A stretch of 64,000 nucleotides of DNA, from assembly GCA_016196225.1 (NCBI GenBank), contig JACPXZ010000010.1:62001-126000 (forward strand). The letters run 5' to 3'. The notes under the pieces were generated by a model. That model had not been told where the DNA came from. It was given only the letters and a program-made list of their open reading frames with translations, and did not search any database. The stretch is from Candidatus Peregrinibacteria bacterium. GTDB lineage: Bacteria; Patescibacteriota; Gracilibacteria; Peribacterales; Peribacteraceae. Made by a program: the position numbers and the translations under genes. Position 1 is the stretch's first letter. Every line of letters begins with the position of its first letter. This document shows positions 61,759 to 64,000 of this stretch, one piece after another.

Positions 61759-62844
61759 ATGAATCTCCAAACAATGCTCACATGGTCGTGGCTTAACTTC
61801 CTCACCAAAAAACGTTATGACGTTTTATTGAAGAAGTACGGTTCACTGGATCTCGCTCTCCCCCACCTCACTCCAGAGCTCCTGACCGCTCTTGGTTGCC
61901 GGGAAGAGACCCTCTTCATTATTCTCAATAGATTGGAAGAGTTTGACGCCGAAGCATATCAAAAAGAACTTGAGCGGCGGGGAATCCGTTGTATCGGTTT
62001 TGACGATCCCGACTATCCTTCGGCATTGCAAAAAATTCCCGATCCACCCATCTTCCTCTACGTTAAAGGAGACCTGTCTATTCTTCAGCAACCCTGCATC
62101 GGACTCGTCGGCACACGGGCGATGAGTCCCTATGGCAAACGTATTACCGAACACTTTGTCCCGGCCTTTGTTCATGCCCAGATGACAACGGTGAGCGGTC
62201 TTGCCGAAGGGATTGATGCAACTGTCGCACACGAAACGATCTGCATCGAAGGAAAAACCGTCGCCATCCTCGGCTATGGCCCCTCTCAAATCCTTCCACG
62301 AAGCAACACCCGCCTTGCACAAGAGATTATCCAATCCGGGGGGCTCATCCTGAGCGAATTCCCCATCGACATCCCTCCGGGCAAACACACCTTCCCGGCT
62401 CGTAATCGCATTATCGCAGGACTTTGTCTTGGCACAGTAATACTCGAAGCACCAGAGAAAAGCGGGGCTCTCATTACGGCAGAACTTGCTCTCGACTACG
62501 GACGTGACGTGTTTGCTGTTCCTGGAAATATCTTTGATCCAAACTTCGCAGGATGTCACAAGATTATTGGGAGCGGCCAGGCAAAGTTGGTCTCAACACC
62601 GGAAGAGGTTTTGGAAGAACTTGGGATTGTGTCTCCTACGACAACAACGCACATTTCTCTCTACAATCCTCAAAACACTATAGAATCAACAATTCTTTCT
62701 ACACTTACCACGATGCCCCAACCGCTCGATGATATCGTTCAAAAAGCGCAAATCTCTGCTGCAGAGACGAATGCCACACTGACGATGATGGAACTCGCAG
62801 GGGTCGTAAAAGATACGGGAGGGGGACAATGGGTCAAGACTTAG
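61759..62844 (+). CDS. dprA: DNA-processing protein DprA
   Basis: 361 residues. The Rossmann-like core has the family motifs GLVGTRAMSPYGKR, VSGLAEGIDATVAHE, LSEFPIDIPPGKHTFPARNRIIAGL and GALITAELALDYGRDVFAVPGN. An N-terminal helix-hairpin-helix-like part and a C-terminal winged helix (about 300-361) are present. It loads RecA on incoming single-stranded DNA in natural transformation, which fits the pilin-like genes seen in the window. The start follows tRNA-Thr by about 100 bases. Confidence 0.94.
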   Translation: MNLQTMLTWSWLNFLTKKRYDVLLKKYGSLDLALPHLTPELLTALGCREETLFIILNRLEEFDAEAYQKELERRGIRCIGFDDPDYPSALQKIPDPPIFLYVKGDLSILQQPCIGLVGTRAMSPYGKRITEHFVPAFVHAQMTTVSGLAEGIDATVAHETICIEGKTVAILGYGPSQILPRSNTRLAQEIIQSGGLILSEFPIDIPPGKHTFPARNRIIAGLCLGTVILEAPEKSGALITAELALDYGRDVFAVPGNIFDPNFAGCHKIIGSGQAKLVSTPEEVLEELGIVSPTTTTHISLYNPQNTIESTILSTLTTMPQPLDDIVQKAQISAAETNATLTMMELAGVVKDTGGGQWVKT

Positions 62845-62860
62845 AAAAAAATACAAACAC

Positions 62861-62983
62861 ATGTCATCCTGAGGTGCGACGAATGCAATGAGGAGCCTCG
62901 AAGGATCATGATAATGAATTTTCTTTTATGATGTTTCGAGGCTCCCCTTCGACAAGCTCAGGGTCGCACCTCAACATGACATG
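62861..62983. repeat. Dispersed palindromic repeat, copy 3
   Basis: Begins ATGTCATCCTGAGGTGCGAC and ends GTCGCACCTCAACATGACA. The inner part holds CCTTCGACAAGCTCAGGG, the same motif found inside ribE and (as a variant) alaS. It lies between the convergent dprA and tpiA genes and may end both transcripts. Confidence 0.85.
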
Positions 62984-62998
62984 TATGTTTTGTGTGTA

Positions 62999-63742
62999 TT
63001 ACAACTGCTGCTTCAGTCCCAATTCCTCCGCAATCTTCACAATCTCCCCAAACTTTTTTGGATCCAACGATGCCCCTCCAATGAGACCACCATCGATATC
63101 CTCCTGACTCAATAATTCGCGCGCATTCTCCGGCTTCATGGATCCTCCGTACAAAATGCGCGTAGGCCCCTGTCGATCTTTCGGCAGCAGAGATCGAATA
63201 AATGAATGCATCTGCTGTGCATCCTCCGCCGTCGCAGCAGGTTTATCAGGATCCCCTCCACTGATCGCCCAGACCGGTTCGTACGCAATAGTGACATCGG
63301 ACTCGAGAGGAAGTACTGATAATTGATATTTTACTTTTGATTTTTCTTTCTTCTTTTTGCGATCGTCCCATGTCTCGCCGATACATACGATCGGATGGAG
63401 ACCGACTTCAAGGGCAGCAGCAACCTGCTCGGCGACATATTCATCCGTTTCGCCATGGTTCTCCCGTCGTTCGCTATGGCCACAGAGCACATAACTGCAC
63501 CCGAATTCCTTCAATAATTTTATACTCACATCTCCCGTAAAAGCGCCGTTTTGCTCAGGACGTCCACACTGTGCACCGACAATGAGTTGGCCGGATCGAA
63601 TACAGTTCTGCAGATCAATAAATGTGGGGAACACCACCACCTCCGGATCACCGCTCGAAAAATATGGACTGCCGCTCTGGAGAGCCCCCTGCGGGGGCGG
63701 ATTCATCTTCCAATTGGCTGCAATGAGCAAACGACGACTCAT
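62999..63742 (-). CDS. tpiA: Triosephosphate isomerase
   Basis: 247 residues from ATG 63742. It has the start RLLIAANWKMN (catalytic Lys and Asn), catalytic His in CGHSERRE, the catalytic Glu and loop in IAYEPVWAISGG, and the phosphate loop LYGGSMKP. It interconverts dihydroxyacetone phosphate and glyceraldehyde 3-phosphate. A longer upstream frame would overlap the promoter and the DUF192 gene. Confidence 0.95.
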   Translation of the reverse strand: MSRRLLIAANWKMNPPPQGALQSGSPYFSSGDPEVVVFPTFIDLQNCIRSGQLIVGAQCGRPEQNGAFTGDVSIKLLKEFGCSYVLCGHSERRENHGETDEYVAEQVAAALEVGLHPIVCIGETWDDRKKKKEKSKVKYQLSVLPLESDVTIAYEPVWAISGGDPDKPAATAEDAQQMHSFIRSLLPKDRQGPTRILYGGSMKPENARELLSQEDIDGGLIGGASLDPKKFGEIVKIAEELGLKQQL

Positions 63743-63749
63743 ACTTTTT

Positions 63750-63758
63750 ATTATATCA
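63750..63758 (-). promoter_or_regulatory. Extended -10 of tpiA
   Basis: Minus-strand TGATATAAT, 7 bases before the ATG at 63742, predicting a leaderless mRNA. Confidence 0.6.
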
Positions 63759-63759
63759 C

Positions 63760-64000
63760 TCACTGACTTCGCTCGTTCGGGTACGGAATGGCACCTAGAA
63801 TCCACCCTTCTCCGATCTCTTCCCGTTCAATCGTTCCAAACGGAACCTCCACTGCAACCTTCGCCGGCCCTTGTGAGGGATACATTGGACAGGGATCCTC
63901 TGTACATGGAATCATCGTATCCCCCGACACAAACTTCCCCCCCTTATCAAAAAAGATAATATCAAGGGGGATCAGTGTATTCTTCATCCAGAAACTCAGC
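63760..64000 (-). CDS. DUF192 family protein, 5' end outside the window
   Basis: The minus-strand frame is open to the right edge and reads LSFWMKNTLIPLDIIFFD, then CTEDPCPMYPSQGPAKVAVEVP. These are the core motifs of the DUF192 family (FWMKNT; PC...CPxY...PAxxVLEV). Members are often exported; function unknown. Only the last about 79 codons are visible. It lies just upstream of tpiA, whose promoter follows its stop. Confidence 0.85.
   Translation of the reverse strand, partial: LSFWMKNTLIPLDIIFFDKGGKFVSGDTMIPCTEDPCPMYPSQGPAKVAVEVPFGTIEREEIGEGWILGAIPYPNERSQ

Overview
The window looks like a chromosomal segment of a streamlined bacterium of the Candidate Phyla Radiation (Patescibacteria), most plausibly a Peregrinibacteria/Peribacteria-like lineage with roughly 50% GC. 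This placement is an inference. It rests on an archaeal/eukaryote-type isoleucyl-tRNA synthetase, a short alanyl-tRNA synthetase without the C-terminal domain, a short ATP synthase delta subunit, tightly packed genes, many small secreted or membrane proteins of unknown function, a tRNA gene split by a group I intron, and many genes whose -10 box lies only 5-12 bases before the start codon. TGA is used as a normal stop (for example uvrA and clpB), so UGA is not recoded here.

Layout. 1-7.5 kb: tRNA-Arg, an N-domain-less ClpB, and a minus-strand riboflavin cluster (ribE-ribH, an SLH-domain surface protein, ribBA). 7.5-14.4 kb: uvrA, a membrane metallophosphoesterase, a NUDIX hydrolase and a Rel/SpoT homologue whose synthetase site looks dead. 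14.4-20.3 kb: an unusual 1439-residue IleRS carrying two inserted histidine-phosphatase domains, a holin-like membrane protein, a small secreted protein and tmRNA. 20.3-28.5 kb: an HTH/HATPase/STAS-like regulator with duplicated promoters, a transposase-derived gene, several secreted unknowns, homospermidine synthase and alaS. 28.5-37.6 kb: surface and membrane proteins, including a transglutaminase-like protein, a GT-C-like glycosyltransferase and an HTTM-DUF393 protein, plus a TRM11-like RNA methyltransferase. 37.7-44.3 kb: a complete F-type ATP synthase operon in the rearranged order D-C-I-B-E-F-H-A-G.

44.3-53.4 kb: two divergent Tat-signal proteins (a carbonic-anhydrase-like protein and a cyanophycinase-like protein), a metE plus methylenetetrahydrofolate-reductase-like pair facing an ACT-domain gene across a perfect palindrome, and small accessory genes with strong Shine-Dalgarno sites. 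53.4-57 kb: GNAT and CsaA-like proteins, a MntA-HepT toxin-antitoxin pair, tRNA-Asn interrupted by a group I intron that encodes an HNH endonuclease, and a flavin-type oxidase. 57-64 kb: a 2-hydroxyacid dehydrogenase, both subunits of ATP-citrate lyase (aclB, aclA), tRNA-Thr, dprA, tpiA and a truncated DUF192 gene.

Functional links visible here are riboflavin synthesis, energy conservation (ATP synthase), cytosolic acetyl-CoA production from citrate, the last steps of methionine synthesis, stress and translation quality control (ClpB, tmRNA, SpoT-like hydrolase), and DNA repair/uptake (UvrA, DprA). Two families of palindromic repeats are scattered through both spacers and coding regions, including inside ileS, aclB, ribE and alaS. 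The strongest candidates for something new are the IleRS with two phosphatase insertions and the intron-split tRNA-Asn with the endonuclease gene in the P1 loop.
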